From the NCBI GenBank assembly GCA_003024175.1, contig MDYQ01000062.1, positions 1 through 64,000 on the forward strand: a stretch of DNA of 64,000 nt, in the 5' to 3' direction. The stretch's first letter is position 1. Each line of letters begins with the position of its first letter. The DNA comes from Planoprotostelium fungivorum. Its lineage: Eukaryota > Evosea > Variosea > Cavosteliida > Cavosteliaceae. Made by a program: the position numbers and the translations under genes. The notes beneath the pieces are model-generated. The model had not been told where the DNA came from and made no database searches. It saw only the letters and a list, made by a program, of their open reading frames with translations. This document shows positions 10,192 to 22,667 of this stretch, piece after piece.

Positions 10192-13100
10192 TCATCTCTT
10201 TCCCTTCTCCTCCTTCCCCTTGCCCTTCTCTTTCCTCGTCGGGTTTCCTTCATTCTCTGGTATCAGCGGCTTGATGCTCACTTTGTTCATGAATTTCTGC
10301 GCTCCTTCACTATCGGCACCGCAATGAAATCCTCACCTGGTACACTTCGTCATCGCACTTTTGTGATTCCAATTTAGACAGAGCATTGGAGAATTCCGTA
10401 CATGTGAGAGGCTTCTTATCAATCTGTTTTCATCTGTCGGTCGATGTCTGCTGATGTCCTCTCACCATCTGAATCCGATTGGCCATCAGTGTCTCACTGA
10501 CACAGGTTTGTATCTGCATCTATTATACACGAAAGAGAGGATCCCGCACTCACCGCAGCGGCTGTGTATCCCTCAGAAATGTGTGACAGAGTGCTGATGT
10601 CCAGCTCAGGTGTGATCTTTCCTCCTCCACTCCGGATCAATTGTGTCCACAACAAGATACGAGATGCATAGTCCGGAAGGGGTAAGAAGATGCTCTTCTG
10701 AGCAAAGGAGAGTAACTTCTTCCCGCCCACTGTGCGATGTGAGTGTGGTCCGTATTCAATATCTCACATTGAGGATATTTTGTATTTGCAATCACAACGA
10801 CTCGGTCTGTGGGGCGCAATGATCTCAACTGCTGCATGAGGAATTTTCTGTACAGATTTTTGGCAGCTTGAGAGGGCTCCCCCGGAAGAATCTTTCGGTC
10901 ACGCTTCAGTACCTCCCAGAGTTCAGCATCAGCATTCAAAGATGATTGTCACCTTTTCCATCTCATCGATGAAGATCACCGAGGGGGCTATGGTTTTAGC
11001 CACCTTGAAGACCATGTGGAGTGTCACACGGATTTCAGCCGAAGGTATGACCTATTAGCATGTCGGAAGACCCTGTTTCGTACACTTTACCTTATGAAAG
11101 CGAGCCGGCGAGATGTCGAACAAAACTGAGCCTGTTTCGGTGACGGCAGCGTGGGTGATCATGGATTTTCCACAATGACCGTACAATAGAATCGTCTTCA
11201 CAAACGGTGCATTTCGGTGTATGGCCTCCGACCCCAACGGTAGAATGCAATACTCGGTGATCGCTCGTCTCACCTGGATCTCACTCAGAAGGAGAGATCA
11301 CCGCCTTCCCACCTCGGAGAGAGAGGGTACGTCTCTGTTCTCATTTCCATGGATAGCTCTCACTGCCTTGTTCGGAGGCTTGTTTGGATTGAATACCACG
11401 GCTTGGTTTCCGTGATATCGTTCACCTCCGATGAATTCTCTCAGATGGACCTTCACATCTCAGCATCGCATAGAGTATAGGGTATTACCTCTGGGCATTT
11501 GATGATGATCTCTTTGATGACCAATTCTCCGTGAAGGGATTCGATACTTCGATCGGCCGTCAGATCGCCACTCTTTTTCCTTCCCCTCTTTTTCTTGGCT
11601 ATCTTCCCCTTCTTCTTCTTCTTACCCTCCACTGTCTTTCTCAGATTCTCTAATTCTTGTCGCAGTAGTACATCCACTGGCACAGATGTGAGCTCATCGT
11701 GTTGCAGTCAATGATGTGAATCACCTGACGCTCGAATCTCTTTCTCCACTTCCGGGCGGAGACCCTCTTTCATTAGATCAGGATCGTATTTCTGCGTGAA
11801 GTTGCCAGATTCGTCACGATTGAGCCAAACACCCTTGAACTTCTCCAGGGAAGATTGGATGATGGGAAGGAAATTGGATTCCGGGGTAAGCACTGGAAAT
11901 GATTCCTCGTTGTCTTTCTTTCCCTTTCTCTTGTAAGAACTGTGGGAAGTTTTGGTCGTTCCCGGTCTACTGCCGCTCGTTGTGGCTGTGGTGGCGGGGC
12001 GAGAGTTAGTTGCTGTCATCCTCCCATTGGTAGAGCCTGCTGTGGTGGCTCTGCCCAATGTGTTGGAACTGAGAGATCTCGCATTTTTCAACGGTGGAAG
12101 CAGCTTGTTCCCTTGTTCGATCTTCTGCTGCTCTAATAAATCCCCGATCTTTAAACTTCCTCCTTCTTCTTCTGTTGGAAATTGGGGAAATTTGCCGTGA
12201 AGTTCTTTGTGGGAAACGATCCAACCTCTTATCTCTTGCTGCATCTTATCCCTCAGTTCCGGTCCCTCCACTTCGTGCAGCCTGGAGGATGTCACATGAC
12301 GAAGCCCTTTCTAACTTGCTCACTTTTGTTTGATTGTCACAAGGGCCTCCACGTACTCCTGCTGGTTGTGACTCTGTATCAGCTTACGAAGAGCGTGAGT
12401 CTGTTGTAATTTTGTCATCGGGCTAGACTCCTTTCTAGCCTCTTTAGCTTGCATCTTGACGAATATTAACTCTTCGTTCCGCATCTCTTTGGTTCCTTTT
12501 CTGGCCAGATGCCCCCTGAAGCACTTCTGAATGCGCACTGCTGCCTCGGCCGGGTCAAAATTATACTTTGATGTCTTCTTCTTGACGGGCTCCTTCTCGT
12601 GCCGCCGGATCTCTTTCGCTTCTTTATGCCTCTGCCTGCCTTGTCTTCCTCTCTCATTCATTTGTATAATTTTTATCGCCTCCTCGAGCGTCATTGGTGC
12701 AACGACCGCTACTTCGCCCTCAGCCGGCACTTTGATGGTTCGGCTGATCAATGCAACCTTAGATATATCAGCTTTTCTCAGTAGTTATGTCACTTACCAA
12801 CAATTTCTCTCTCTCCTGGAGTTCTACCTGACGCTCTTCGATGTAATAGCGTGGGATAGGGATACTGATGAGATCAGGAGTCAACTTGTACTCCAGGAGG
12901 ATGTGATCAAAATTGAGGTATTCTTGCTGATCGATCCGAACGAGTACCTGCAACGAGATCAATTACGATGGTGAGAGTGTTCGTACGTCTTTGATCTCCA
13001 GTATTCTCCCTGCTATTGCCTCCAACATGGTTCGAATCTCGGTTCTCTTCTGCGGGTGTGCCATTTGGTCGTAACTGTCTTCTAAGTCTCGAAAGATGCG

Positions 13101-13321
13101 CACGTAATGAACATATAACCTGCTATATTGCTGCCAGATCTCATTGAATGTCTGCATCGATCAGCGTCGAATCATAGACGAGGTCGTACCTGTGGTCTTC
13201 TGGAACCATCCGCTAATAGAGCTAACCCAGGAAGTTCGTATTGTTGAAAATTAGATTCTATTCTGGTCATCGCACGATGCCATAGTTCATTGAACGATCT
13301 GCATAGTATTAGGCTCGACAT
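10192..13321 (-). CDS. IQCA1: DRC11/IQCA1, IQ motif and AAA domain protein of the nexin-dynein regulatory complex
   Basis: DRC11 is an axonemal protein that helps regulate ciliary and flagellar dynein, so this organism should make motile flagella. The first exon from 13321 reads MSSLILCRSFNELWHRAMTR. The IQ segment AAVRIQKCFRGHLARKGTKE lies near 12550-12490, inside a long charged region. The AAA part has VKTILLYGHCGKSMIT near 11200-11155 in the Walker A position, two residues shorter than canonical GxxxxGKS. Walker B is APSVIFIDEMEKV near 10975. RVVVIANTKYPQCEILNTDH, KSIFLPLPDYASRILLW and KKPLTCTEFSNALSKLES follow. The last exon is KEKGKGKEEKGKR with a TGA at 10192-10194. About a dozen short introns are needed. 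Confidence 0.9.
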
Positions 13322-13456
13322 ATGGGTGAATAGACACACTGGTGAGACATGACTATGGTCTGTTTCGGGACTCAAAGACGTCTAAAATTGCGGTTAAATT
13401 TAAATCGTTTTAAACGGATAAAACACATCATCGACACAGAGAGCGATACGAGGAAG
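13322..13456. promoter_or_regulatory. divergent promoter, DRC11 / GPR89
   Basis: Only 135 bp separates the two start codons, so both promoters must lie here or overlap the neighbouring 5' exons. It holds an AT-rich stretch with GGTTAAATTTAAATCG near 13392-13407. Confidence 0.55.
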
Positions 13457-15130
13457 ATGGATGGGTGGAGTTGGATCCAGAATGGATTCTTATTGATGGC
13501 CTCCAATATCGGTTTCTTCTTTTTCGCATGGTTCTTCTTCCGTGCGAAGTTGTTCAAAGACTACGAAGTGAAGAATTGGACTGTACAGTTTCTCTTCTCA
13601 CTCACATTTATGTTCTCATGTTCGATGTTTGAGCTCATCATCTTCGAGATATTAGACATCACCGATAGGAGGTGGCGAGAGGATTCGTATACACTCGATT
13701 GAACCCTGACAGTTTTCGATGGTTTAATTGGAAATTGAATTTGTATGCCACATTCTTTGGCCTTCTCTTTGTTCTTCCATTTTATCAATTCTGGCTGCTC
13801 TTCAGTGCAACTCGTGAGTAATGGCATCAGGATGGAGATTGAAGACACTCAGGCCTGAAGAACAGGAAGCACGTTCTCCTACTCAGTATCGTCTCGGAGC
13901 TGATCTTCTTGTGGCTCTTCTACAAGATCGGAGAACCCTTTCCAATCAGTAAGATGAAGAGCGAGGAGCACGTGTACACTTCCTGGATGAGCATAGAGGG
14001 AGGGATAGGTAGAATCGGTGTACTCGGTGTCACTGTGATGGCTTTCCTCTCTGGCTTCGGAGCCGTCAACTATCCCTACAGCAACATGTCCTTCTTCCGT
14101 TCAAAGGTCAACGACGCCCAGATCGCCCAGGTAGAGAAACACTTGCATCACACCTTGGATCACCTCTGCATGGCCAAGAGAAAGAGGCTCATCAGCGACC
14201 GAAGTGGAAAGAACGGCAGTACGTGGGGAAAGAGCACCGATGACGAGGAGACGAGTATGAAGGGATATCAAGAGCTGGCCAGGGAGCTCTTCCTCGAGAT
14301 GGACGAACTGAGGAACGAAAAGTACAGGATTGCCTTCTCGAAGACGTTCCAAGGTAGAGTCTACAACCTCCTGGGGTACTTCTTCTCGCTGTACTGCCTG
14401 TACAAGATCTTCATGGTGAGTTGTGAGAGAGGATGTCGACTGAGAGGGGCAGTCGTTCATCAACATCATCTATGACAGAAAGATATCCATCGATCCTGTC
14501 ACTCGAGGTCTCTCCATCCTCTTTAACACGCTCAACATTCCCATCGACGTTCCCTTCTGGTCGCAGCACATCTCTTTCATCCTCGTTGGCATCATCATCG
14601 CTTCTTCTATCAGGGGGTTCCTCAACGTCATCATGAAGGTACTCCTTTCCTCCCTCTATCCTTCTATCTTTCTCTATCCTTCTATCTTTCTCTATCCTTC
14701 TATCTTTCTCTATCCTCTACCTCCGTTCTCTTGAGTTGTTCTGATTGAATGCAGTTTTTCTACGAGTATGCCAACAGTGTGACATCAAATAACATCGTCC
14801 TGTTGATCGCACAAGTGATGGGAATGTATTTCGTCTCCTCTGTTCTTCTCATTCGGATGAGTCTCCCCGCTGAATACAGGTGATCTACCTCCTTCACAGA
14901 ACACATTTCACTCATCACTCTCCACACGTGAAGATCGAATGTCTTATGTTCCACACGAACGATCTAACACAAGGTTCAGAGCCATCATCACTGAAGTGCT
15001 GGGGGACATCAGCTTCAACTTTTATCACAGATGGTTCGACTTCATCTTCATTCCGTCGTCCATGGTCACCATCTTACTCTTCTTCATCATCTCTCGCATG
15101 AATCGAATCAACAGCATCGACTTCACGTAA
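13457..15130 (+). CDS. GPR89: Golgi pH regulator GPR89 (GPHR/GTG family)
   Basis: This is a multi-pass membrane protein of the Golgi/ER, described in animals as an anion channel that keeps Golgi pH and in plants as GTG proteins. The ATG at 13457 starts [20 protein letters not shown]. Family signatures are [55 protein letters not shown] with [87 protein letters not shown] and [20 protein letters not shown]. It ends RINSIDFT with a TAA at 15128. It needs about five short introns; the one near 14640-14755 carries a short tandem repeat. Its stop lies 35 bp from the GluRS stop. Confidence 0.95.
14652..14720. repeat. intronic repeat, CTATCCTT/CTATCTTT units
   Basis: The unit TCTATCCTTCTATCTTTC recurs about four times within a GPR89 intron. 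Confidence 0.8.
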
Positions 15131-15165
15131 TAAAGTATCGACAAGTGAAGAACTCTTGTGATGTA

Positions 15166-17969
15166 TCAATTCTTCGTGGCTGCAGGGGCCTTGGCAGTCA
15201 AGACGGATTGACCCTTCTCGTTGGTGTGACCGTCGGGGATCTCAATCAAGACCATTGGGTTGCTGGCTCTGACGTAGGGCTCGTCCACGATGAAGTAACC
15301 TCTTCTGTTCAGCTGCAGTCTGTCTCCCTTCTTCAGCGTGCGCAAGCTGGGATCCGCGAGAGCTGGTGTCTGTGTGCAATCAGCTGAGAAGAGTGGGGAG
15401 TATGAACGAGTGAGAGAAAGAAGAGACTGACGTCATGCTTGGAATCCTGGTTGATGCATGTCTCCAACCACTCAACGTCTGTCTCCAAGAGCTTCTTGAC
15501 TTTGAGGAGGTGATCGTATCGAACCAACACGGCGGGCACGAGATCGGAGATGTCAGACAGCCAAGTCAGTTTCTTCGACGTGCTCTTGATGTCACCAGAC
15601 AGGTTCAACCTTCCCTTGAGCACCACCTTCTCTCCCTCCTTCTCGATCTTCTCGATGATGGCATTTCCCCAGTCCATCAATGTCACCTGCTCCCTTCACC
15701 TTCACCTCTCCCCTCCCTCACCTCTTCTCCCTCCTTGATGGCCGCAGCATCGAGGCCCTCCAACCAGATGCGGTTCGTGTAGGTGATAACCTTGTGTCCC
15801 ATAGTGGGGTTCTTGTTGTGCTTCAACACGGTCTTCTGCTCGGCCTGCGCCGGACCATCAGAGATCTCGAACAGAGCTCTTGCCTCCGAAGCGATGGCCG
15901 TGTATCTGCCCTCTGTCACGCACTCTTCACCACTGAATCACACCTGGGAATGACTGGATCGATGATCTTCTTGTTCAGAGCCCACAGCTTCTCAACGTCC
16001 ATGAGATTGAGGGACTTGGAGGCACCCTGAGACAGGATGAAGTCTCGAATGGCTTCAACGGTCAGACCCCTTCGGAGGAGTCCTCGGATGGTGGGGAATC
16101 TGGGGTCGTCCCAGCCTTCTACAATCCCGGCGTCCACCATCTTCTGAAGCTTCCTCTTCGACAGGAGCATGTGGGAGAAGTTGAGACGGCTAAAGTCCTA
16201 CACCAATTAGATAGAGAGAAGAGAGAGATGAGATGGAGAGAGAAGAGAGATCAGACAGAGAGAGAAGAGAGAGAAGAGAGAGATGAGATGGAGAGAGAAG
16301 AGAGAGATGAGATGGAGAGAGAAGAGAGATCAGACAGAGAAGAGAAGAGAGAGATGAGACAGAGAAGAGAGAGATGAGATGGAGAGAGAAAAGAGATCAG
16401 ACAGAGAGAGAAGAGAGACGAACCTGAATGAAAGGCTTGCGGAGCTTGAGGGCGTCGATGACCCAGTAGTAGAGGGGATTCCTGTCGTGGTACTCGGATG
16501 ATCTGAGGGCATGAGTGACACCCTCGAGACTGTCCACGATGGGGCAGGCGAAATCGTAGAGGGGGTAAGCCTTGTACTTGCTTCCCGTTCTGTGGTGGGG
16601 AACGTCGGCGGCACATCGGTACATGGATGGATCTCTCAGCACCTTAATCCTTGAGCTCTCCTCCTTGTCTCTTCTGTCCTCTCACCTTGTTCTTGCACTG
16701 CATGTCGATCTTTGCTCTCACGACACACTGCACACCCTCTGGAGATCCCTTCTTCATCTCACTCCACCTTCTCAAGTTCTCCTCCACGGACTCGTTCCTC
16801 CTCTTTGATTCGATTCCCTTGTCTCTCTCGTCTCTCATCTTCTCCACGGGTGTGTCATCGATGTAGCCCAATCCAGACTTCAACAACTTTTCTCTTCAGA
16901 TGAGATTCCTCATCACATATCACCTGCTCGCAGTAGGCCTCGATCTGATCAAAGTAATCGGAGGTGTAAGTGATGGGACCGGATGGTGTGATCTCCATGA
17001 CCTTGAGGTCCTCCAAGATGCTGTCCACGTACTCCTCCTTCTCTTTCGATGGGTTCGTGTCATCGAATCGGATGATCAACTTTCCGTTGTAGGCCTGGGC
17101 ATAGTAGTTGTTCATCAGAGCTGCCTTGGCGTGACCGATGTGAAGGTATCCAGAGGGCTCGGGGGGGAAACGTGTGACCATCTCTCCGTCTTTGGCGTTG
17201 GGTAGCTCCAAGTTGTTGAAGTTTCCTTGAGATCCTGCCTTCGATTTTCCACTCGCTCCTGTGTCAAATGAGCGATCGAGATGAATGATTCGATCGATTA
17301 CCCTTGGCGAGGGCCTTGTTGGCACCGGCAGAGCCTTGGCTGTGGCTGTTGGAGAGGTCGCGGATGAACTCGAACCATCTTCCAAAGTTGACTTTCTTGG
17401 CTGCGGCGGCAGAGAGGCCCTCCCAAGAGGGGTTGGCTGCGAGGATCAGCTGCATTCGAATGGGATGAGAAGGTGGAGGGGTAATCACCAGTGAGATGGT
17501 AGTAGAAGCTGAGATCGGCGATGGTGGGACGGTAATCGGCGAGGAAAGATCTCAAGTGGAGGTGAGATTCGAGTTGGTCTACGAGGCCGCTGACTTCCTC
17601 CTTCGTTGCCTTGGCCAGATTGGGGGAGACGATTAGATCTAACCATTCATCGACCTGAATGGAAAATGGGTACAGACGATCAAGTCGTAGAAACGGCTAC
17701 CTGAGAGGCTCCAATAGCAGACTTTCCATATAGACCAGAGTCAGGTTGAACTCTTGCCAGATAACGGAGTACAGTGTGTAATCCTTTCAGCACTTTCCTG
17801 ATAACATTCATCAGACAGTCTGAAGAGCTATCACACACCCCTCCACGTTGGCTTGTGTGGTGGTGGATTGAGCTCTGTTCGCATTTGTAACAGAGCCCAA
17901 CTGAATCGTTGACTCAATTAATACATTGAGAGGTGCAGATTGCAGATCGTATTCTACGACGATCGACAT
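15166..17969 (-). CDS. EARS1: cytosolic glutamyl-tRNA synthetase
   Basis: This enzyme charges tRNA-Glu with glutamate in the cytosol. It is the eukaryotic/archaeal class with a GST-like N-terminal appendage, seen here before a linker. The start at 17969 gives [20 protein letters not shown]. The Rossmann catalytic core has [20 protein letters not shown] near 17185-17125, with the HIGH motif, then [38 protein letters not shown] and [18 protein letters not shown] lie near 16575-16440. The KMSKS equivalent is [12 protein letters not shown] near 16165. [20 protein letters not shown] follows. The anticodon-binding part includes [13 protein letters not shown] and ends [20 protein letters not shown], then a TGA at 15166-15168. 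A long GA-rich intron (16205-16425) interrupts the core. It is divergent from the Ded1 helicase by 140 bp. Confidence 0.95.
16205..16425. repeat. intronic GA-rich minisatellite
   Basis: Imperfect repeats of GAGAGAGATGAGATGGAGA, about 22-26 nt per unit, occupy an enlarged GluRS intron. The many open frames over it are low-complexity artefacts. Confidence 0.85.
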
Positions 17970-18109
17970 GGGTGTGAAGAGACGTAGTGATCTATTCAGA
18001 AAAAAAACGAGTTCTCCTCTGAAAGTTGCAAAAGTATAAAACGTGTTGTAGTCCTTTCCTGAAACATTCCAGGGTTCACTTTTTGAGAGGGGAAACAGGC
18101 AACACCAAC

Positions 18110-20722
18110 ATGTCTCACTATTCTTCCCGCCGCGATGACCACTACTCTAGCAGCCGTTCAGAGCGTGACGACCACTATTCTAGCCGTTCTGACTCCAGCC
18201 GCCCCGAGCGTGATGACTATAGGAGTGGAGATAGAGACCACTACTCCAGCAGAAGCAGAGACGATACACGCGGAAGCGACCATTACAGTAGATCCAATGG
18301 AGATCACTACAGCAGCAGATCAGGCGGAGACCACCACAGCAGCAGATCAGGCGGAGACCACCACAGCAGCAGATCAGGCGGAGACCACCATAGGTCTGAC
18401 AGAGATAATTATTCCTCCCGAGACTCAAGGGATCATAGAAGCAGCAGTGATAGAGAAAGAAGCCGCTCTCGTCAAGACGATTACCCTCCCAGAAGCAGTG
18501 ACTACAAGAGCGACCCCTCCGCCTCCTCGAGGCCCACAGACAGCTATGATTCGAGACCTCCACCACCGGCAGGAGGTGCCTCTCATGACGTTCCAAGACC
18601 TCCAGCCCCAACGGCGGCCAGCGGAAGTACCGACGACGGATTGAATATCCCCAAGGGGCCCAACTCTTCGGCCATCGATTTCGATCAGGTGAGTTTCATC
18701 TACTCGGCTATCTTCGGCACAGCGATCTCTGTCGGTCATGTCTCGGGGCTTTTAGACATGATCAAGAGGAGTAACAGTAGGTGAGCTGAACTAGAGGTTC
18801 GGTGAAGAGGAGTCTCCTCTCACTGTTCCCTCTCTCGACTCAGCCTCCCTTCTGCTCACCCTCAGACAGGGTCGTCTGTGCTCAGATGCATCTTTCATCG
18901 ACACGTGAATGATTCTTTCTTAAGTACGACGATATCCCCGTTGAGACCTCCGGAAGAGACTGTCCACCCAACATTGTTGCATGGGAGGAATCTAAGCTCG
19001 GTCAGTCTTTTCTCTCTTCCATCATCTCCCTTCTACATCTCTCACATCACTTCCTCTCACACACATTTGCACCAATTGATCTCTTCTGACGATGGATACA
19101 GACGAGAGACTGTTGAGAAACATTGCAGAGGCGGGATACAAGAGACCCACCCCCGTACAAAAGTATTCCATTCCCATTGTTGGTGCAGGAAGAGATCTCA
19201 TGAGCTGCGCTCAGACTGGTTCCGGTAAAACGGCCGCTTTCCTCCTCCCCATCATGTCTCAGATGCTCCGAGTGAGTGACATCATCAACAACTCATCCAC
19301 TCACCCTCTCAGCTACCCTCTGAAAGAACACCTTACGGTAAGGCCTTCCCCACCGCCCTCGTCATCGCACCGACGAGAGAGCTCGCCATGCAGATCGCCG
19401 ACGAGGCGAGAAAATTTGGAAACCGAACGGGCCTGAGGACGGCCGTGCTGTACGGAGGTACTCCGATGGGCCAGCAGCTGAGAGAACTGGAGAGAGGTGG
19501 CATCGATCTCGTAGTGGCCACACCAGGTCGTTTGGTAGACGTGATCGAGAGGGGAAAAGTGTCTCTCACTCAGATCAAATTTCTCGTTCTCGATGAGGCC
19601 GATCGCATGCTGGACATGGGGTTCGAGCCCCAGATCACGAGGATCGTGGAGAGAGAGAACATGCCGAGAAAGGGTGTCCGCAACACTCTCATGTTCTCCG
19701 CCACCTTTCCCAAGGAGATCCAGATTTTGGCGGGAAAATTCCAGCACGACTACATCTTCCTCACCATCGGTCGAGTCGGATCAGCCACCGAACTGGTCAC
19801 ACAGAAATTCATCAACGCGACGATCCCAGGCACCAACAAGAACCGCATTCTCATGGACCTCATCCGCAAGACTGTAGGCAACGAGCTCACCCTCATCTTT
19901 GTCGAGACGAAGAGGACTGCCAACCACTTGGACATGGACCTCAGGAGATCCAACATCCCCTCCACTTCCATCCACGGTGATCGCTCGCAGCAGGAGAGAA
20001 CGCAGGCCCTCCGCTCCTTCGCCAGCGGTCACTCTCCCTTCCTCATCGCAACGAACGTTGCCGCCCGTGGTTTAGACATCCAGAACGTCACCCACGTCAT
20101 CAACTTTGAGATGCCCAACAACATTGACGACTACATCCACAGGATCGGTCGTACCGGAAGAGCCGGTAAATCAGGAGTGTCCACTTCCTTCATCGATGCA
20201 GGCTGCCCCGTCGTGGGCGATCTCGTCGAGAGACTGAGAGACAACAACGCTGAAGTCCCCGACTGGCTCGAACAGATGGCCAAGTTCTCCGGCTCTGGTT
20301 TTGGAAAGAAGCCAAGGGGCGGCGGCCGCGGTGGTCCACGCTTCGGAGGTCGCGACGTCAGAAACGAGGGAGGACACGGGGGACATGGAGGACACGGAGG
20401 ACACTCTGGAGGGTACTCTGCACCTCCCTCTTATGGAGGATACCAAGGATACGGTGCTGCCCCTCCTGCTTACCCTTCTTACGGAGGTTACGGCGGATAC
20501 CAGGGATACGGTGCTCCCCCTCCCGCTTACCCCCCCGCGGCTGCTTACTATGGAGGATACGACGCCTCAGCTTACGCTTACCCCCCTGCGGCTGCTCCCG
20601 CCGGTGGAGCTCCCTCCGCTTACCCGGCTTACACGGCTCCAGCAGCAGATCCAGCTGTTGGACAGAAGAGAGATCGACCGGAAGACACGAACGGTGACGA
20701 TTCGAAGAAGCCAAGGTATTGA
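18110..20722 (+). CDS. DDX3: DEAD-box RNA helicase, Ded1/DDX3 type
   Basis: This is an ATP-dependent RNA helicase acting in translation initiation and mRNP remodelling. The ATG at 18110 starts [20 protein letters not shown]. An N-terminal Ser/Arg/Asp-rich tail includes three direct SSRSGGDHH repeats (18309-18390). After a first intron of about 240 nt comes [20 protein letters not shown], the region typical of Ded1. The Q motif and motif I are [14 protein letters not shown] and [81 protein letters not shown] and [15 protein letters not shown] complete the core. The C-terminus is Gly/Tyr/Pro/Ala-rich with [14 protein letters not shown]-like repeats, a likely disordered tail, and ends DDSKKPRY. 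Confidence 0.95.
18309..18390 (+). repeat. 27-nt coding repeat in helicase N-tail
   Basis: Three near-identical 27-nt copies encode [12 protein letters not shown]-level identity suggests recent duplication within the disordered tail. Confidence 0.85.
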
Positions 20723-20878
20723 ATATAGAATTTCTGCTTTCTGTGTCCTTTTTATCTATGTGAAGGCCTGCTTTCTACTTGAGGACGAACGTCTTATTGT
20801 GTTCGGTTGAGTCGCTTTGTCTAGAGAACAAGCGAAAGAACGCCGGATCAGTTTATATATCTAGGTTGTCTTTCATCG

Positions 20879-21978
20879 ATGGATCCACTCGAGGATTGGC
20901 GAGGATCCGTACAGTATTGGTGTCTTCGTGGATGAAGGCTTGATCAGGGAATTGGGGGATGGAGAGATGCATTTTATTATGAACAGCTCCGGAGTAAAGT
21001 ATCTGGAGATGAAACTATTATGCATCAGCTTACAATTACAGTGTCTGAGCCTGTGCTGTCGTGTGAGCGATCCGTAGTTGTAGATAAATTTGGTGTATAT
21101 TTTCAACGCATCAACGTGATGCAACAGCCTGACCGAAAAGGGTTGAAGTCTGCGCAGAGAAAGTGAGCTGTCGCTGACTCTAGCTTATGATTAATGTCTC
21201 ATCAGCCGAGAGGTGTTGAAGAATGAAGCGGACCGAATAGAGGCTGAGACAAGGTGAATTAAGGATACCACACTCTCTTAACATCCTCAAAGACGCATGG
21301 AAAATGAGCTCGCTGCGCTGAAAGAGATGAACGCGAATGGAACTTACTCACTTGCAGCACTGAAAGGCGCCATTCCTCTAGTCAAGAAGTCCAATAAGGC
21401 TTCCACTTCTAAAAAGCCATCAAAGCCTCCTGTAGATGAAACGAAGTCTAAACCCAATCCTCCCAAGCCAGCCAACCGTGAGGTTCGAATAGACATCTTG
21501 CCAAAATGAACCTGTTCAGAAACAAGACAAGAAGCCAGCCACTGTCGAGCAAAAGGTTGAATCGAGTGGAGGGGCACTCTTCGGCGTTTACGATGAAGAT
21601 GCTGGGCGTGAATCTTTCGCTCAGGCCTTGGCCGAATGGAGGAACGTGCCCACGAGCCAAGGTGGGGCAGATAAGAGCACTGCAGAGACAAAGGAGAGGG
21701 GAGGAGAATTGCTGGATGGTCATTACGATGAGGAGGCAAATCGACGGTTGTTTGCACAGGCCGTGCAAGAGTGGAGGAGTGGGCCGACGGAAGAGAAAGG
21801 GGACGATGCCACATCACAGCAGAGCACACAAGAGCAGGGAATGCAGGCACAGCCTCTTCAGAATACAAGTCAGGCCGACAGGATCGCGCAGCAGTTGGCG
21901 TTCATGGACTCAGCCTCGTTTCTACAGAGGTCATCATCAGACAAGGCACCGAACCCAAATTGTTTCTCCAGAAAATAG
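20879..21978 (+). CDS. ZBBX-like coiled-coil protein (tentative)
   Basis: The spliced reading from the ATG at 20879 is MDPLEDWRGS, then after a 39-nt intron GIGGWRDAFYYEQLRSKVSG, DETIMHQLTITVSEPVLSCE and DKFGVYFQRINVMQQPDRKG. A coiled-coil stretch follows: REVLKNEADRIEAETRRMEN, then ELAALKEMNANGTYSLAALK. A last large exon reads ALFGVYDEDAGRESFAQALA with EWRNVP and, later, RRLFAQAVQEWRSGP, ending NPNCFSRK at 21978. The pair of FAQA(L/V)xEWR segments resembles motifs I recall from zinc-finger B-box protein ZBBX, a ciliary protein. No Cys/His B-box is visible, so the name is tentative. Its stop is only 15 bp from the frataxin stop on the other strand. Confidence 0.5.
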
Positions 21979-21993
21979 ACATTACAACGTTCT

Positions 21994-22608
21994 TCATTGT
22001 CCTTTCCTCCGTTGGATGTTGTTCATCGTGAGCACGGTGCTGATGTCTTCCTCTAAAAATTGACCTAATTCTCTTCCATCTCTCGAGTTCCTCCAAACCT
22101 TCTCCTTTGGCTCGTAGTTGTACCGCTTCGGTCCACTGGATGATGATTCAGTATGTTCTACATGTTGGATCTCTCTACCTGATCGGTGATGATAGCCATA
22201 TCTGGCGGTTGGGAGATTGTTTATTGAGTACATAACACCCCAGCTCCCCCAATTTCAATTGAAATATTCCATCCTGATCGAACATCAGGTTGATGAAACG
22301 ATTATTGGTTGTCTCACAGAATATGTTGCGTCAAAGTCCCCTTGTATGAGTTCCTCTAATTCTCCTTCGTATTTCTCGCAGAGGGCATCCAACGTGGCAT
22401 CTGCTTCACGATGAAATTCGTTGATGTCTAACTCTTTTGTGTCTGTGGAAAATGTTCTCTTTATGAAAGCCTCTCTTCTGAGGCTTGGTAATCGGGGGGT
22501 GATGTGTATCTTAGGCGATGAACTGACGAACGATTTGTGATTACATAACCCAGATATGATTCTGGTTGGCTGTATTCGTGATGTGCATAGCTGGCTGACT
22601 CTCCTCAT
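21994..22608 (-). CDS. FXN: frataxin
   Basis: Frataxin is the mitochondrial iron-sulphur cluster assembly factor that stimulates cysteine desulphurase on the scaffold protein. The start at 22608 gives a basic, Ser/Arg-rich presequence without acidic residues for about 60 codons ([20 protein letters not shown]), as expected for matrix import. The mature domain begins [20 protein letters not shown] with YEGELEEL, the first acidic helix. Two introns (about 45 and 44 nt) split [20 protein letters not shown] and [12 protein letters not shown] from [20 protein letters not shown]. This reproduces the family core ([23 protein letters not shown] in other eukaryotes). It ends [20 protein letters not shown]. 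The UTP15 stop lies 59 bp upstream on the same strand. Confidence 0.95.
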
Positions 22609-22667
22609 CTTCGGTGTATCGAGATGCGATCACGCACATCATCATTTCGTTGTAGAGCATGCTTTTA

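Noticed and set aside
16171-16377. Glu/Arg-rich open frame
   Set aside because: It is a purine-rich tandem repeat within a GluRS intron.
18135-18644. Thr/Ala-rich plus-strand open frame of 169 codons
   Set aside because: It is an out-of-frame reading of the Ser/Arg/Asp repeats of the Ded1-type helicase.
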